The position numbers and the translations under genes were made by a program. The notes beneath the pieces were generated by a model that saw only the letters and a list, made by a program, of their open reading frames with translations, had not been told where the DNA came from and did not search any database. Shown here piece by piece: positions 7,302-16,435 of a stretch of 64,000 nucleotides of DNA; position 1 is the stretch's first letter; each line of letters begins with the position of its first letter. This DNA is from an uncultured Campylobacter sp. (GTDB lineage: Bacteria > Campylobacterota > Campylobacteria > Campylobacterales > Campylobacteraceae): contig NZ_CAJPQR010000001.1 in NCBI RefSeq assembly GCF_905372745.1, positions 62,001 to 126,000 on the forward strand. The letters are read 5' to 3'.

Positions 7302-9851
7302 CTACTCAAATATCAAAAACGGCGCTTCAAGTACATTTCTGATTATCTTAAACGGCGAAAGTAAGGTATCTTGCAGGATTTGCGTCGAGTACTGCGGCTT
7401 TTGCAGAGTTCCTCGCACCTTGATCACAGTTGAGAGGGTGCGGTCTTTGCCAAGCACGATCTGATTTACGAGCGGGATTTTATCGATGATGGAGCTGGCG
7501 TCTTTTAGCAGCTTTAGTTCTAGATCCACGTCGATCTCTTTGGTTGCGAGATTTATCGTGCCGTGGCCGCCTATATCGGCGCTCGAGCTTTCTAGCTCGA
7601 TGGCTAGAAACTTTAGCGTATCTGCCTTTTTCTCAAACAAAATTTTGCCGAATTTTACCGGATAGCCGTCGGCGCCGAAGTCCGGCGTCTTAAACACGAG
7701 CAAGGATGGTACGGAGTTTAAAAACGTGAGAAGCTGATTGTAAAACGTGTAGTCTTTTAGCGTGGCGCCTATTAGCCTTGCTTCGCCTTTAAAATCATCG
7801 GTGCTTTTGCCTAAAACGCGCATTTTAAAGCTGCCGCCCTCAAAGCTTTTGATGTTAAAGATCGAGTTGATAAACTCGCCCCTGATGTCGTTTGCCCACA
7901 TTTCAAATTTTTTGTCCGATTTTATGAGCGAAAAGTTGCCGCGAGCGGGCTTTGCGTCAAATCTCACCGTCCCGCCCGCGCTTTGGCCGCTATAAGCTAG
8001 CAGATTTAGGGTTGCGTTAAAATCATTTAAAATAAGATTTGAGCCCTTGGCTTCAAACTCGATATCGCCGCCTTTTTCGCTTAAATTTTCTCCACCGCTA
8101 AGCGCCAGATCAAGCTCGTTTATAAAAAGCTCCGTCTTGCCGCCCGCGATTTTGAAATTTAGCCCGCCGCTTTTGCTCTTGCCCGTTGCGCCTTTTGCGT
8201 TTACGTCAATGGCAAAGCTATCGGCATCATATGGCGAGCCGTCTTTTTTAAACAGCGGAGTTTCAAATTTAACGTCGTTAGCCTCGATGCTAAGATTTTC
8301 AAAATCTTTGGTTTTTATATTTACGCCGCCTTCAGATATTTTTAGGCTTTTTAGCAGCGGCGAGTATGGCAGTAGGCTCTTTACGTCAGACAAATTTATC
8401 TCGTTTTGCGCGCCGAATTTTAAGCTGGCGGTAGCGGGCGAAGCGATATCTAACCTCGTATCCTTGCCGCTAAAATCAAGCGTAGAGGAAAACGTTACCG
8501 AGCCAAGCTTTAAAATTTCGCTCTTACCGAAGGCTAAATTTAAGCCCTTTAGCGTGCCGTTTATGTCGCCTGCGAGCTTGCCTAGATCAATATTTGCCGC
8601 CGCGTCCGCGCTAAAAAAGTCCATCCCCGTATTTTTCGCGTTTACCTTTAGCTTGTCGTTTAAAAGCTCGACGTCTGCGGTACCGACGTTAAATTTAGCT
8701 CCCGCGATCAGGGTCTGGCCGCCTGAGACCTTAAATTTACCGTTAGTCGTCACCTCTAGCGGGTCAAATTTGATATCAAGCGCGAGTTTGCCGTCCGTTT
8801 TGCCGCTTAGTTGCTCGACGGGAATCTCGATGTCGTAGGCTTTTAGTATGGAGTTTACGCTTTTATCAAAAAGGGCCGAGGTTTGCAAATTTAGCGTGAG
8901 TCCCGCGCCTTTTTTCTCAAAAATTTTATAGATTTCAAGGGTGCTTGCGTTTAGATTTTTGCCCTGCCACTTCGGGTTTTTTAGCGTGAAAAACAGCGAG
9001 CCTTTTTTTAGCTCGACATCGACTGCTTCGGCGGTGGCGGCGGGCAACTTTTCGTGAAATTTAACCTTTACGTTTTTTGAAATTCCCTGCGCGCTAAGCT
9101 CGTTTAGATAGGGTTCTTGCTTGTTTAGATCAAACCTGCCCCGAAGCGATTTTACGAAGTAGTTATCCGCCGTGACGTAGCCGTAGATCCAGCTTTTTAT
9201 CTCTTTATCCAGTCCCGTTTTTGCGCCCAGCTCGTCCATAAAGCCCCTTAGGCTAGTCGCGTTTATGTCGCCAAGCTCGTATGTTAGCTCGCCGCCTTTG
9301 AGATTTACCGTAGCGTTTCCTTTTAGCTCGTGGCTGGAAAACGTGCCGTTAAAATCGTAAATTTGACGCCTAAAATCAGCATTGCTAACGCCGCTTAAGG
9401 TGATGTTAAAGTCCTTAAACTCTAGTAGATAAACATTTGCGACGATGCCGTCCTCGGTATCCTTGAAATTTGAGCTAACCGCCAAAAACGGGCTATCTAG
9501 ATAAAAAACGTCGTCTCTGTAAAATAGCGTGGACTCGCTGTTTAAAAACTTAACGCGCTCGAGTAAGATTTCCTCAAACAATCTATCGATCCAGACGATG
9601 TTTTTAGAAAGATCCAGCAGTGCGTCCTCGGAGCTATCCTTGGCGCTTTGTTTAGGTATCTCGATATTTTGCGCGCGTAAAATTATTTTTTTATCGAGTT
9701 TTATATATAATTGCTCTATTTTAAAGCCGCCCGCGCCGATATTTTCTATCTCGACGCCGTGTTTTAGGACGGCTATAAAAATGACGAATATCAAAACCGC
9801 AGGGATCAAAATGCGCCAAATTTTCTTCATTATCAGCGAGATGATTTTCAT
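7302..9851 (-). CDS. AsmA-like / DUF3971-type large envelope protein
   Basis: The 849-residue protein has one N-terminal membrane helix (about residues 8-30, IWRILIPAVLIFVIFIAVL) followed by a very long beta-rich region of repeated short strands (patterns such as LNLKGG, FKVSGGQ, VNAKNTG). This is the layout of AsmA, TamB and YhdP, inner-membrane-anchored proteins that bridge the periplasm and help move phospholipids to the outer membrane. Assignment to that superfamily is by architecture, not a close match. A second ATG at 9830 (MKKIW) is an alternative start. Its 5' end overlaps the divergent mltG gene. Confidence 0.8.
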   Translation of the reverse strand: MKIISLIMKKIWRILIPAVLIFVIFIAVLKHGVEIENIGAGGFKIEQLYIKLDKKIILRAQNIEIPKQSAKDSSEDALLDLSKNIVWIDRLFEEILLERVKFLNSESTLFYRDDVFYLDSPFLAVSSNFKDTEDGIVANVYLLEFKDFNITLSGVSNADFRRQIYDFNGTFSSHELKGNATVNLKGGELTYELGDINATSLRGFMDELGAKTGLDKEIKSWIYGYVTADNYFVKSLRGRFDLNKQEPYLNELSAQGISKNVKVKFHEKLPAATAEAVDVELKKGSLFFTLKNPKWQGKNLNASTLEIYKIFEKKGAGLTLNLQTSALFDKSVNSILKAYDIEIPVEQLSGKTDGKLALDIKFDPLEVTTNGKFKVSGGQTLIAGAKFNVGTADVELLNDKLKVNAKNTGMDFFSADAAANIDLGKLAGDINGTLKGLNLAFGKSEILKLGSVTFSSTLDFSGKDTRLDIASPATASLKFGAQNEINLSDVKSLLPYSPLLKSLKISEGGVNIKTKDFENLSIEANDVKFETPLFKKDGSPYDADSFAIDVNAKGATGKSKSGGLNFKIAGGKTELFINELDLALSGGENLSEKGGDIEFEAKGSNLILNDFNATLNLLAYSGQSAGGTVRFDAKPARGNFSLIKSDKKFEMWANDIRGEFINSIFNIKSFEGGSFKMRVLGKSTDDFKGEARLIGATLKDYTFYNQLLTFLNSVPSLLVFKTPDFGADGYPVKFGKILFEKKADTLKFLAIELESSSADIGGHGTINLATKEIDVDLELKLLKDASSIIDKIPLVNQIVLGKDRTLSTVIKVRGTLQKPQYSTQILQDTLLSPFKIIRNVLEAPFLIFE

Positions 9852-10743
9852 ATTTTTTCTGAGCTTTCTTGTTTATCTTAGCCGCCCGGTGAGCGTGAGC
9901 GAGGTCATTTTCGTGCCTCAGGGCAGTACGCTCGGGATTATATCATATCTAAGCGAAAAAAATACGGACGCGAATAAATTTGACGCCGTGGTCTTGCGCG
10001 CTATGGGGCATGTGCAAGCAGGCTGGATAGACCTGGACGCGACAAAGCTTAGCAAGCTTGATTTTTTATATAAACTCACGACCGCAAAAGCGGCTCTAAC
10101 GCAAATAACGCTAATTCCCGGCGAAACGACGGCCGTATTTTTACAAGAGATCGCAAAAAAGCTAAATTTAAGCGAGGCAAAGCTAAATGAATTTTACTCC
10201 AAATTTGCTCCGCTAGAGGACGGCTTTTTGGTGCCTGAGACCTATAAAGTGCCCCTTGGCGTAAACGAAGAGCAACTAGCGGCGCATCTGGTAAATTTAT
10301 CTAAAAAATCACACGAAAAAACGGCTAAAGAGCTGCTTGGAAACTACGACGAAAAGCGCTGGAGCGAGTATCTCGTGACGGCCTCGGTCGTACAAAAGGA
10401 GGCTGCGAGCGAGGATGAGATGCCCCTTGTGGCCTCCGTCATACAAAACCGCCTAAAAAAGGGCATGAAGCTACAGATGGACGGCACGCTAAACTACGGG
10501 TTGCATTCGCACGAGACGGTCACGGCCGAACGCATACGAAGCGATAAGAGTAAATTTAACACCTATCTAAACGAAGGCCTGCCGCCAAGCCCCGTCTGCA
10601 CCGTGGGCCTAGCTGCGATAAGAGCGGCGATAAAGCCCGCGCAGAGCGAGTTTTTGTACTTCGTTCGCGATAAAAAGACGGGCAAGCATAAATTTAGCGC
10701 GACGTACGAGGAACACGTAGGTGCGATAAACTCTCAAAAATAG
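9811..10743 (+). CDS. mltG: MltG, endolytic murein transglycosylase
   Basis: MltG is a membrane-anchored lytic transglycosylase (YceG family) that cuts nascent glycan strands and so limits their length. The start at 9811 (MRQIFFIISEM) gives a 310-residue protein with one N-terminal membrane helix at residues 5-23; the frame is open further back but only as the antisense of the neighbouring gene. The catalytic region SVVQKEAASEDEMPLVASVI places the catalytic glutamate at 197, and the QMDGTLNYG motif follows. The gene overlaps the start of the divergent AsmA-like gene. Confidence 0.92.
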   Translation: MRQIFFIISEMIFIFFLSFLVYLSRPVSVSEVIFVPQGSTLGIISYLSEKNTDANKFDAVVLRAMGHVQAGWIDLDATKLSKLDFLYKLTTAKAALTQITLIPGETTAVFLQEIAKKLNLSEAKLNEFYSKFAPLEDGFLVPETYKVPLGVNEEQLAAHLVNLSKKSHEKTAKELLGNYDEKRWSEYLVTASVVQKEAASEDEMPLVASVIQNRLKKGMKLQMDGTLNYGLHSHETVTAERIRSDKSKFNTYLNEGLPPSPVCTVGLAAIRAAIKPAQSEFLYFVRDKKTGKHKFSATYEEHVGAINSQK

Positions 10744-10807
10744 CCCGCCAAAAGGCGTTTTAATATAAATTTGGATAAGATTTTGCGAAATTTATTTAGG
10801 AGGAAAG

Positions 10808-13024
10808 ATGAGCGACATAGTCTATACTAGAACCGATGAATCCCCGCTACTTGCTAGTTACTCGCTGTTTCCGATCCTGCAGGCGTTTTTGCGTGCGGGC
10901 GGTATAGAGATAGAGCAGGCCGACATAGGGCTAGCCGCGCGGATCATCGCCGCTTTTAACGACAAGCTGCCGCCTGAACTGCGGGTGAGCGACGATCTGG
11001 AGATGCTACGAAATTTGACGCAAGAAAAACGCGCGAATATAATTAAGCTGCCAAACATCTCGGCAAGCTTACCTCAGCTAAACGCCGCTATCATGGAGCT
11101 TCGCGCTAAGGGCTACGATCTACCGCCATGCCCGTCCGAGCCAAAAACGTCGGAGGAAAAAGACGCTGCCGCTAGGTACGCCAAAGTGCTAGGAAGCGCG
11201 GTAAATCCGGTGCTACGCGAGGGTAACTCAGACCGCAGATGCGTCGGTGCGGTAAAACGCTACGCCCGCGAAAACCCATATAAAATCACCCCTTTTGAAA
11301 AAGATAGCAAAACCGAAGTCGCCTATATGAAGGGCGGCGATTTTTACTCCTCCGAGCGCTCGATTAGCTTTGAAACGGATGAAAAATTACGCGTGGAGTT
11401 TATCTCAAAAAGCGGCGAAAAATGCGTGCTAAAAGAAAATTTGGCGATAGAAAAAGGCGACATAATCGACGCTAGCTTTATGAGCGCGCGAGAGCTAGAC
11501 GCCTTTATAAAGGAGCAAATCGCAGACGCGAAGGCAAAAAATTTGCTCTTTAGCGTGCATCTAAAAGCCTCGATGATGAAGGTGAGCGATCCCTTGATTT
11601 TCGGGCATTTCGTAAAGATTTTTTTCGCGGAAGTTTTTGAGGAGTTCGCAGACGAGCTAAAAAGCGTAAACGTCAGCGAAAACAACGGGCTAAAAGACCT
11701 TTTTGCGCGGATTTTAAATTTGCCTCAAGCAACGCAGGAAAAAATAAAAGCCAAATTTGATGAAATTTATGCCGTAAGGCCAAATTTAGCGATGGTAAAC
11801 TCGGCTGTCGGCGTTACAAATTTACACGTTCCTAGCGACGTTATCATCGACGCTTCGATGCCCGCGATGATAAAAAATGGCGGCAAAATGTGGGATAAAG
11901 ATGGCGCCCTACGCGAAACCAAAGCCGTGATACCAGATAAAACCTACGCCGTCGTTTATGAGGCCGCGATCGCGGATATCAAGGCAAACGGCGCGCTAGA
12001 TCCCGCTAAAATCGGCAGCGTCTCAAACGTCGGGCTGATGGCGAAAAAGGCCGAGGAGTACGGTAGCCACGATAAGACATTCGTGATGGGCGAAGCGGGT
12101 GAGGTGCGCGTGGTAAATGCAAAAGGCGAAATTTTATTTAAATTTGAGCTAGAAAAAGGCGATATATTTAGGATGACGCAGGTCAAAGACGTCGCCGTGC
12201 GAAACTGGGTCGAGCTAGCACTAAAACGCGCGAAAATCACGGGACAGAAGGCGATATTTTGGCTGGACGAAAACAGGGCTCACGACCGAGAAATCCTAAA
12301 AAAAGTAAGAGCGCAGCTAGCTAGCGCGGGTACCGGCGGGCTTGATATAGAGGTCATGTCTCCGGCGACGGCTTGCAAAAAGTCGCTTGAGATCATGAGG
12401 CGCGGCAAGGACTGCATCAGCGTCACGGGCAACGTCTTGCGAGACTATCTGACCGATCTTTTTCCGATCTTGGAGCTTGAAACCAGCGCCAAGATGCTCT
12501 CTATCGTGCCGCTGCTAGAGGGCGGAAGTATCTTTGAGACGGGAGCTGGAGGTAGCGCGCCCAGGCTCGCCGAACAGCTACTGGAGCAAAATCATCTAAG
12601 CTGGGATAGTTTGGGCGAGTTTTTGGCTCTGGGTGCTAGTCTGGAGCAGCTGGCGGGCTTTAAACAAAGCCCCGAGGCGCAAATTTTAGCCGATACGCTA
12701 AATGCGGCCGTGGAGCGCTATCTAAAAGAAAACAAGGTTCCGCGGTTTGAGGTCGGCGAGCTAGATACGCGCACGAGTCACTACTACATCGCGCTTTACT
12801 GGGCGAGCGAGCTTGCCGCTAGCGGTACGCAGCTGGGCGATAAATTTAAGCTTATCGCTCAAAATCTCGCAAAAAACGAGAGCGTAATCGCGGATGAAAT
12901 AAACGCGGCGCAAGGGCGCAAGGTCGATGTAGGCGGATACTATAAGCCGGATGATAAAAAGGCTAGAGCGGCGATGAGGCCCAGCGCGACGTTTAATCAA
13001 ATTTTACAAAATCAAATTTTATAA
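10808..13024 (+). CDS. icd: Monomeric NADP-dependent isocitrate dehydrogenase
   Basis: This enzyme turns isocitrate into 2-oxoglutarate and CO2 with reduction of NADP in the TCA cycle. At 738 residues it has the size of the monomeric IDH-II family (about 740), unrelated in length to the homodimeric E. coli type (about 416). The N-terminus IVYTRTDESPLLASYSL and the internal ASMPAMIKNGGKMW region are typical. An AGGAGGAAAG site precedes the ATG. mdh follows after 12 bases. C. jejuni has the same icd-mdh pairing. Confidence 0.97.
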   Translation: MSDIVYTRTDESPLLASYSLFPILQAFLRAGGIEIEQADIGLAARIIAAFNDKLPPELRVSDDLEMLRNLTQEKRANIIKLPNISASLPQLNAAIMELRAKGYDLPPCPSEPKTSEEKDAAARYAKVLGSAVNPVLREGNSDRRCVGAVKRYARENPYKITPFEKDSKTEVAYMKGGDFYSSERSISFETDEKLRVEFISKSGEKCVLKENLAIEKGDIIDASFMSARELDAFIKEQIADAKAKNLLFSVHLKASMMKVSDPLIFGHFVKIFFAEVFEEFADELKSVNVSENNGLKDLFARILNLPQATQEKIKAKFDEIYAVRPNLAMVNSAVGVTNLHVPSDVIIDASMPAMIKNGGKMWDKDGALRETKAVIPDKTYAVVYEAAIADIKANGALDPAKIGSVSNVGLMAKKAEEYGSHDKTFVMGEAGEVRVVNAKGEILFKFELEKGDIFRMTQVKDVAVRNWVELALKRAKITGQKAIFWLDENRAHDREILKKVRAQLASAGTGGLDIEVMSPATACKKSLEIMRRGKDCISVTGNVLRDYLTDLFPILELETSAKMLSIVPLLEGGSIFETGAGGSAPRLAEQLLEQNHLSWDSLGEFLALGASLEQLAGFKQSPEAQILADTLNAAVERYLKENKVPRFEVGELDTRTSHYYIALYWASELAASGTQLGDKFKLIAQNLAKNESVIADEINAAQGRKVDVGGYYKPDDKKARAAMRPSATFNQILQNQIL

Positions 13025-13036
13025 AAAAGGAAAAAA

Positions 13037-13924
13037 ATGAAAATTTCAGTTATCGGAGCCGGAAACGTAGGCGCAAGCGCGGCTAGCGCTATTTTGCTAA
13101 GAGGCATCGCAGACGAGATCGCACTGGTGGATATATTTGGCGACGTGGCGCGCGCAAAGGCGATCGATCTATCTCAGAGCGCGGCGGTTTTCGGTCTGGA
13201 CGCGAGCGTCGCGGGCGGCGATGATTTTGAGCTAGTTAAGGATAGCGACATCGTAGTTGTAACGGCCGGAAGCCCTAGAAAAGAGGGGCAGACTAGAGAG
13301 GACCTGCTACTAAAAAACGCCGGCATCGTAAAAGGTACGGTGGAAAAAATCGCGAAATTTGCCCCAAACTGCGTCATCATAAACGTAACAAATCCGCTCG
13401 ATGCGCTCACGTATCTAGTCTATAAAACGAGCGGTTTTGATAAAAATAGGGTGCTAGGAATGGCTGGCGAGCTAGACTCCGCGCGTCTAAAATACGAGAT
13501 CTCTCAAAAAACCGGACTAAAAAACAGCGCATTTAGCGCACACATCATAGGCTCGCATAACGACGATATGGTGGCGCTGCAAAGCAACGTTAGCGTGGAT
13601 CTGGGCGGCGAATTTGACGCGGTAGCGCAGGAAGCAAAAACGGGCGGCGCAAAGATCGTTAAGCTACTTGGCACGTCGGCGTATTACGCTCCGGGCGCGG
13701 CTGCGGCTAAGATGTGCGAGGCGATAAAAACCGGCAGCGAGCAGTGGCTAAGCTGCTGCGTGATAGAGGGCGAGTGCGCGGGTGGTAGGCTCGTGAAGCT
13801 AGGCAAGGGCGGCGTGCGTGAGATAAAACGTCCTAGCGCGGAGGAAAAGGCGGCGCTTGAAAAAGGCGAATCGCAAACGGCTGTAAATATCAAATTTTTA
13901 AAAGAAAGCGGGGTAATCGCGTAG
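13037..13924 (+). CDS. mdh: Malate dehydrogenase
   Basis: NAD-linked oxidation of malate to oxaloacetate in the TCA cycle. The 295-residue protein starts with the Rossmann dinucleotide motif GAGNVGASAA (residues 7-16), has VVTAGSPRKEGQTREDLL (the mobile loop with substrate-binding arginines) and NVTNPLD, and belongs to the LDH-like malate dehydrogenase group. The expected catalytic histidine lies in HIIGSHNDDMV. It is slightly short (usual 300-320). It shares an operon with icd; the next gene begins four bases after its stop. Confidence 0.93.
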   Translation: MKISVIGAGNVGASAASAILLRGIADEIALVDIFGDVARAKAIDLSQSAAVFGLDASVAGGDDFELVKDSDIVVVTAGSPRKEGQTREDLLLKNAGIVKGTVEKIAKFAPNCVIINVTNPLDALTYLVYKTSGFDKNRVLGMAGELDSARLKYEISQKTGLKNSAFSAHIIGSHNDDMVALQSNVSVDLGGEFDAVAQEAKTGGAKIVKLLGTSAYYAPGAAAAKMCEAIKTGSEQWLSCCVIEGECAGGRLVKLGKGGVREIKRPSAEEKAALEKGESQTAVNIKFLKESGVIA

Positions 13925-13927
13925 CCG

Positions 13928-14671
13928 ATGCTTGTAAATTATAAAATTAAAATTTACGCCATGTTTTTAGCGGCTTTTATGTCGGGGTGTGCCAACGTTT
14001 CGCCAAGCGCTCCAAAAAGCAACGTCCCGGTCGCGGCGCTAACGATGCAAAGTCAAATCCAAGCCGCGACTTCGCTAGAAAAGAGCAAAGTCCAAAACTC
14101 GGTAGTCGAAGTGACGCAAAGTAAAATCGGCGGGTTTGACGTAAAAGAAAAGGCATTGCTTGACCTTATGCAAAAATATATAGGCAAAAAAGACGGCGGC
14201 GATTGTTCCGGCTTCGTGACGCTGATTAATAGGCAATTTAGTCTAAATTTATTTGACGAAAACGAGCTTGATAAATTTTACACCGCTCGCGGGCTAAAAA
14301 GCGAAGCGATGTTTAGGCTTTACGAGAGTAAAAATTTGATCTCGTTTGAAAATCCCGAGGTCGGCGATTTGATATTTTTCAACAACACGACTAAAAGCAC
14401 GAAAAATAACAAAAAAGCCAAAATAATCACTCACGTAGGCATCGTAAGCAGCGTAGAAAAAGACGGCACCGTGGGCTTTACTCATCATGCAAAGGGCAAA
14501 AATGCGGTAGATTTTATGAATCTAAACGATAAAAACGTCCGCAAAAACGGCAAAAAAGAGCTAAATTCATTTGTCGCGACTTGCAAGGATAAAAGCGCGT
14601 CGTGCCTTGCGTCAAATAGATTTGCCGGTTTTGGCAAAACGCACGCAAACGGGAAAAAATCGCGAATTTAG
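13928..14671 (+). CDS. NlpC/P60-type lipoprotein, likely peptidoglycan peptidase
   Basis: The N-terminus has a short hydrophobic stretch ending in the lipobox-like FMSGC (Cys21), so it should be a lipoprotein. The NlpC/P60 catalytic features follow: DCSGFV with nucleophile Cys93 and ITHVGIV with His169. Such enzymes cut stem peptides of peptidoglycan. The basic C-terminal tail (about residues 185-247) is lysine rich. The ATG lacks a strong ribosome site and lies four bases after mdh, so translation is probably coupled. In C. jejuni this position is held by sucCD, so the location is unusual. Confidence 0.8.
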   Translation: MLVNYKIKIYAMFLAAFMSGCANVSPSAPKSNVPVAALTMQSQIQAATSLEKSKVQNSVVEVTQSKIGGFDVKEKALLDLMQKYIGKKDGGDCSGFVTLINRQFSLNLFDENELDKFYTARGLKSEAMFRLYESKNLISFENPEVGDLIFFNNTTKSTKNNKKAKIITHVGIVSSVEKDGTVGFTHHAKGKNAVDFMNLNDKNVRKNGKKELNSFVATCKDKSASCLASNRFAGFGKTHANGKKSRI

Positions 14672-14925
14672 CGGCCGTGCCGCATTTGCGTAAATTCGGC
14701 GCGAAATTATCCAAGCCGCAAAGTTTGATTTTGGGCTTGATTATTTACTGCGCCCTCTTTTTGCCGCAGCGGTAGTTAAATTTAAGTTTAAAATTTATGC
14801 GGTAAATTTACCGCCCACTAGCCTAAGCGCCGCGCAAAAGCGTTTCAAATTTTCCGACATAATCAAAAATTTATTTAAATTTAACTTTTACCGCGCGTTT
14901 TAAATACTAAATTTAACAAAATTGC

Positions 14926-14933
14926 TATAGAAT
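14926..14933 (+). promoter_or_regulatory. Probable promoter for oorDABC
   Basis: GCTATAGAAT forms an extended -10-like element (TATAGAAT at 14926-14933) in a 295-base AT-rich gap, 34 bases before oorD. It is the best candidate for a separate oor promoter; no clear -35 is seen, as usual in Campylobacter. The rest of the gap (14672-14925) shows no gene. Confidence 0.45.
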
Positions 14934-14966
14934 TATCGTTACTAGTTAAATTTGATAAGGAAAAAT

Positions 14967-15278
14967 ATGCTGATACGAAACGACGTTCCCGTTTGGGTCG
15001 ATATCTCGCGCTGTAAGGCATGCGATATCTGCGTGAGCTGCTGTCCTGCGGGCGTGTTGGCGATGGCCGTAGAGCCGCGCGCCGTGCTAGGTAAAACGAT
15101 CGAAGTGGTGCATCCGGAGGCCTGTATCGGGTGCAGAGAGTGCGAGCTGCACTGCCCCGATTTTGCTATTTACGTGGCGGAGAAGGGATTTAAATTCGCC
15201 AAACTAACCGCCGAAAGTAAAGAGCGCGCGACCGCCGTAAAAGAGAATAAATTTGAAAAATTAGAGGCGGAGCAATGA
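14967..15278 (+). CDS. oorD: 2-oxoglutarate:acceptor oxidoreductase, delta (ferredoxin-like) subunit
   Basis: OorD is the 8-iron ferredoxin-type subunit of the four-part oxidoreductase that turns 2-oxoglutarate into succinyl-CoA while reducing flavodoxin or ferredoxin. Two 4Fe-4S motifs are visible: CKACDICVSCCP and CIGCRECELHCP. The ATG at 14967 has an AAGGAA site directly upstream; a longer TTG version from 14952 would run through that site and is less likely. The product is 103 residues. The stop overlaps the oorA start by four bases. Confidence 0.95.
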   Translation: MLIRNDVPVWVDISRCKACDICVSCCPAGVLAMAVEPRAVLGKTIEVVHPEACIGCRECELHCPDFAIYVAEKGFKFAKLTAESKERATAVKENKFEKLEAEQ

Positions 15279-16435
15279 GCGAGTTTTTAAATAATAACGG
15301 CGGCAAAAGAGAGATCATCGCTAGCGGCAACGAGCTAGTCGCGCTTGCGGCGGTTGAGTGCGGGTGTAACTTTTTCGGCGGTTATCCGATCACGCCAAGT
15401 AGTGAGATCGCGCACGAACTAAGCGTGCTGCTGCCAAAGCACGGCGGCAAATTTATCCAGATGGAGGATGAGATCGCAGGCATCTCGGTAGCCCTTGGAG
15501 CCTCGATGAGCGGTGCAAAGGCGATGACTGCAAGCTCGGGCCCCGGCATCTCGCTAAAGGCCGAGCAGATCGGTCTTGGCTTTATCGCGGAGGTACCGCT
15601 AGTGATCGTAAACGTCATGCGCGGCGGCCCTAGCACGGGGCTGCCTACTCGCGTGGCGCAGGGTGATCTCCTACAGGCGAAAAACCCGACTCACGGCGAC
15701 GTAAACAGCATCGTTATCGCGCCTTCAAGCCTAGAGGAGTGCTATACGCAGACCGTTCACGCGTTTAATCTCGCCGAGAGGTTTATGACGCCCGTGTTTT
15801 TACTGCTAGACGAAACGATCGGGCACATGCACGCAAAGGCCGTGCTGCCGCAGGTTAGCGAGCTAGAGATATACTCGCGCAAGCAGTTTAGCGGCGATCC
15901 CGCGGACTACCGTCCGTATAAAGCCGCGCCCGACGAGCCAGCGACGCTAAATAAATTTTTCGGCGGTTACCGCTATCACGTCACTGGCCTGCATCACGGC
16001 GAGACGGGCTTTCCAACTGAAGACGGCGCTGTCGTGGACTACAACATCAAGCGCCTTTTTAACAAAATAAACGCGCACGCGCACGAGATCGAGCTTTGCG
16101 AGGAGTTTATGCTAGATGACGCGGAGATTTGCATTATCGCGTTTGGCTCCGTGGCTCGCGCGGCAAAGGAAGCGGTGCTAAATTTACGCGAAAAAGGCGT
16201 GAAAGTAGGGCTTTTTAAGCCTATCACGCTATTTCCGACGCCAAGCGCGAAACTACGAGAAATCTCGGCTAAATTTAGCAAAATTTTGATCTGCGAGCTA
16301 AATTTGGGCCAGTATACGGGCGAGATAATCAAAACTACGCTAAGAGAGGACTTTAAAACTCTGCTAAAAGCCAACGGCCGCCCGATCAGCCCGCAAGAAA
16401 TTGCGCAAAAAATAGGAGAATTCGATGGCATTTAA
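15275..16435 (+). CDS. oorA: 2-oxoglutarate:acceptor oxidoreductase, alpha subunit
   Basis: The alpha subunit (386 residues) carries the pyrimidine-binding and transketolase C-terminal-like domains of the 2-oxoacid oxidoreductase family. The conserved GGYPITPSSEIAH segment (about residues 34-47), the ASSGPGISLKAEQIG stretch and a C-terminal domain with FGSVARAAKEAV support this. With OorB it forms the thiamine-diphosphate active site. Overlaps of four bases with oorD and eleven with oorB show a tightly coupled operon. Confidence 0.96.
   Translation: MSEFLNNNGGKREIIASGNELVALAAVECGCNFFGGYPITPSSEIAHELSVLLPKHGGKFIQMEDEIAGISVALGASMSGAKAMTASSGPGISLKAEQIGLGFIAEVPLVIVNVMRGGPSTGLPTRVAQGDLLQAKNPTHGDVNSIVIAPSSLEECYTQTVHAFNLAERFMTPVFLLLDETIGHMHAKAVLPQVSELEIYSRKQFSGDPADYRPYKAAPDEPATLNKFFGGYRYHVTGLHHGETGFPTEDGAVVDYNIKRLFNKINAHAHEIELCEEFMLDDAEICIIAFGSVARAAKEAVLNLREKGVKVGLFKPITLFPTPSAKLREISAKFSKILICELNLGQYTGEIIKTTLREDFKTLLKANGRPISPQEIAQKIGEFDGI

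Noticed and set aside
8047..8838. Plus-strand open frame of 263 codons
   Set aside because: Antisense to the AsmA-like gene; composition is serine/proline-rich as expected of a shadow.
9529..9810. N-terminal extension of mltG
   Set aside because: It is antisense to the AsmA-like gene and serine/isoleucine rich; the start at 9811 places the membrane helix correctly.
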